Shown: in pieces, positions 63,611 through 64,000 of the stretch
How positions within the stretch are numbered: the stretch's first letter is position 1
How the letters are laid out: each line of letters begins with the position of its first letter
Assembly: GCF_012027305.1 (NCBI RefSeq)
Contig: NZ_SNUF01000001.1
Coordinates: 744,001 to 808,000 of the forward strand
Direction of reading: 5' to 3'
DNA: 64,000 bases
Origin: Thermococcus sp. MAR1
GTDB taxonomy: Archaea; Methanobacteriota_B; Thermococci; Thermococcales; Thermococcaceae
Notes under the pieces: generated by a model
Told to the model about the DNA's origin: nothing
The model's database searches: none
The model's input: the letters and a program-made list of their open reading frames with translations, nothing else
Made by a program: the position numbers and the translations under genes

Positions 63611-64000
63611 GAATCCTCCTCACCAACGATGACGGGATTTATTCCAAAGGGCTTCAAGCCGCTGTCGAGGCCGTCAAGGACCTCGGCGAGGTCTACGTGG
63701 TTGCACCGCTCTTTCAGAGGAGCGCAAGTGGCAGAGCCATGACCCTCCACAGGCCGATAAGGGCCAAGCGCGTGAACGTTCCCGGAGCGAAGGTTGCTTA
63801 CGGCCTTGATGGAATGCCCGTAGACTGTGTAATCTTCGCCCTCGCGCGCTTCACCGACTTCAACCTCGCCATAAGCGGGATAAACCTCGGCGAGAACCTC
63901 AGCACCGAGATAACCGTTTCGGGAACCGCTTCAGCTGCTATAGAGGCCGCCACCAACGGGATTCCGAGCATAGCGATAAGCCTTGAGGTGAGCCGGGAGA
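63607..64000 (+). CDS. surE: 5'/3'-nucleotidase SurE, 3' end outside window
   Basis: First 131 codons visible. RILLTNDDGIYSKGLQA gives the metal-binding Asp pair, followed by VAPLFQRSASGRAMTLHRPI, GMPVDCVIFAL, SGINLGENLST (Asn ligand) and SGTASAAIEA. SurE removes phosphate from nucleoside monophosphates and short polyphosphate. The GTG start overlaps the vapC stop (GTGA). About half of the gene lies beyond the window. Confidence 0.94.
   Translation, partial: MRILLTNDDGIYSKGLQAAVEAVKDLGEVYVVAPLFQRSASGRAMTLHRPIRAKRVNVPGAKVAYGLDGMPVDCVIFALARFTDFNLAISGINLGENLSTEITVSGTASAAIEAATNGIPSIAISLEVSRE

Overview
The window is chromosomal DNA of a hyperthermophilic euryarchaeon of the order Thermococcales, most probably Thermococcus. 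The evidence is gene content: a four-subunit cytosolic [NiFe] sulfhydrogenase, two tandem 2-oxoacid:ferredoxin oxidoreductases, membrane LonB, archaeal-type SAM synthetase, RaSEA and SufBC. Gene starts have strong GGTGA/GGAGG ribosome sites, promoters have archaeal TATA boxes, and short C/D and H/ACA guide RNAs sit in the gaps. Genes are dense, often with 4-nt ATGA/GTGA overlaps. No tRNA, rRNA, CRISPR array or complete insertion sequence was seen.

Layout. 1-6 kb: ribosomal protein S3ae (cut by the window edge), a THUMP/SPOUT methylase, a DUF92 membrane protein, Lrp, MazG, a run of hairpins ending in a decayed TnpB tail, ArsR, JAMM protease, RidA and DUF2666. 6-10 kb: LonB (no intein) and sufCB. 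10-15.5 kb: hydBGDA followed on the same strand by a VapBC pair and a hydrogenase maturation protease. 15.7-22 kb: a beta-propeller/ABC exporter operon, a lipoprotein with two tandem metal/cobalamin-type binding domains, and a Thr-rich surface protein. 22-32 kb: CBS regulator, H/ACA-like RNA, EamA, UbiA, FilR1-like regulator, a KaiC-like protein without a P-loop, DUF2226, a TrkA-DHH phosphodiesterase, and an nfi-ribK-membrane operon. 32-46 kb: translin, a GC-rich structured element, SAM synthetase, AK6-type kinase, HtpX-like protease, phosphoesterase, aminotransferase, VapBC, carbamoyltransferase, ProS, hydroxyacid dehydrogenase, M42 peptidase and two TauE/SafE transporters. 46-55 kb: a secreted coiled-coil protein next to a membrane-anchored winged-helix regulator, a DUF234 ATPase, a gene remnant, MetG, RelBE, a Cys-less PTPS, VapBC and DUF192. 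55-64 kb: two ferredoxin oxidoreductase operons interrupted by HEPN/MNT and DUF2283 genes, RaSEA, another VapBC and the start of surE.

How it fits together. The oxidoreductases reduce ferredoxin during peptide fermentation, the aminotransferase feeds them 2-oxoacids, and the sulfhydrogenase and its protease handle electrons between NADPH and hydrogen or sulfur. The most unusual feature is the number and position of toxin-antitoxin genes: six modules in 64 kb, one inside the ferredoxin oxidoreductase operon and one between the hydrogenase genes and their maturation protease. Three C/D guide RNAs, one H/ACA-like RNA, one further structured element and a hairpin array carrying a TnpB tail are non-coding features that a protein-only annotation would miss.
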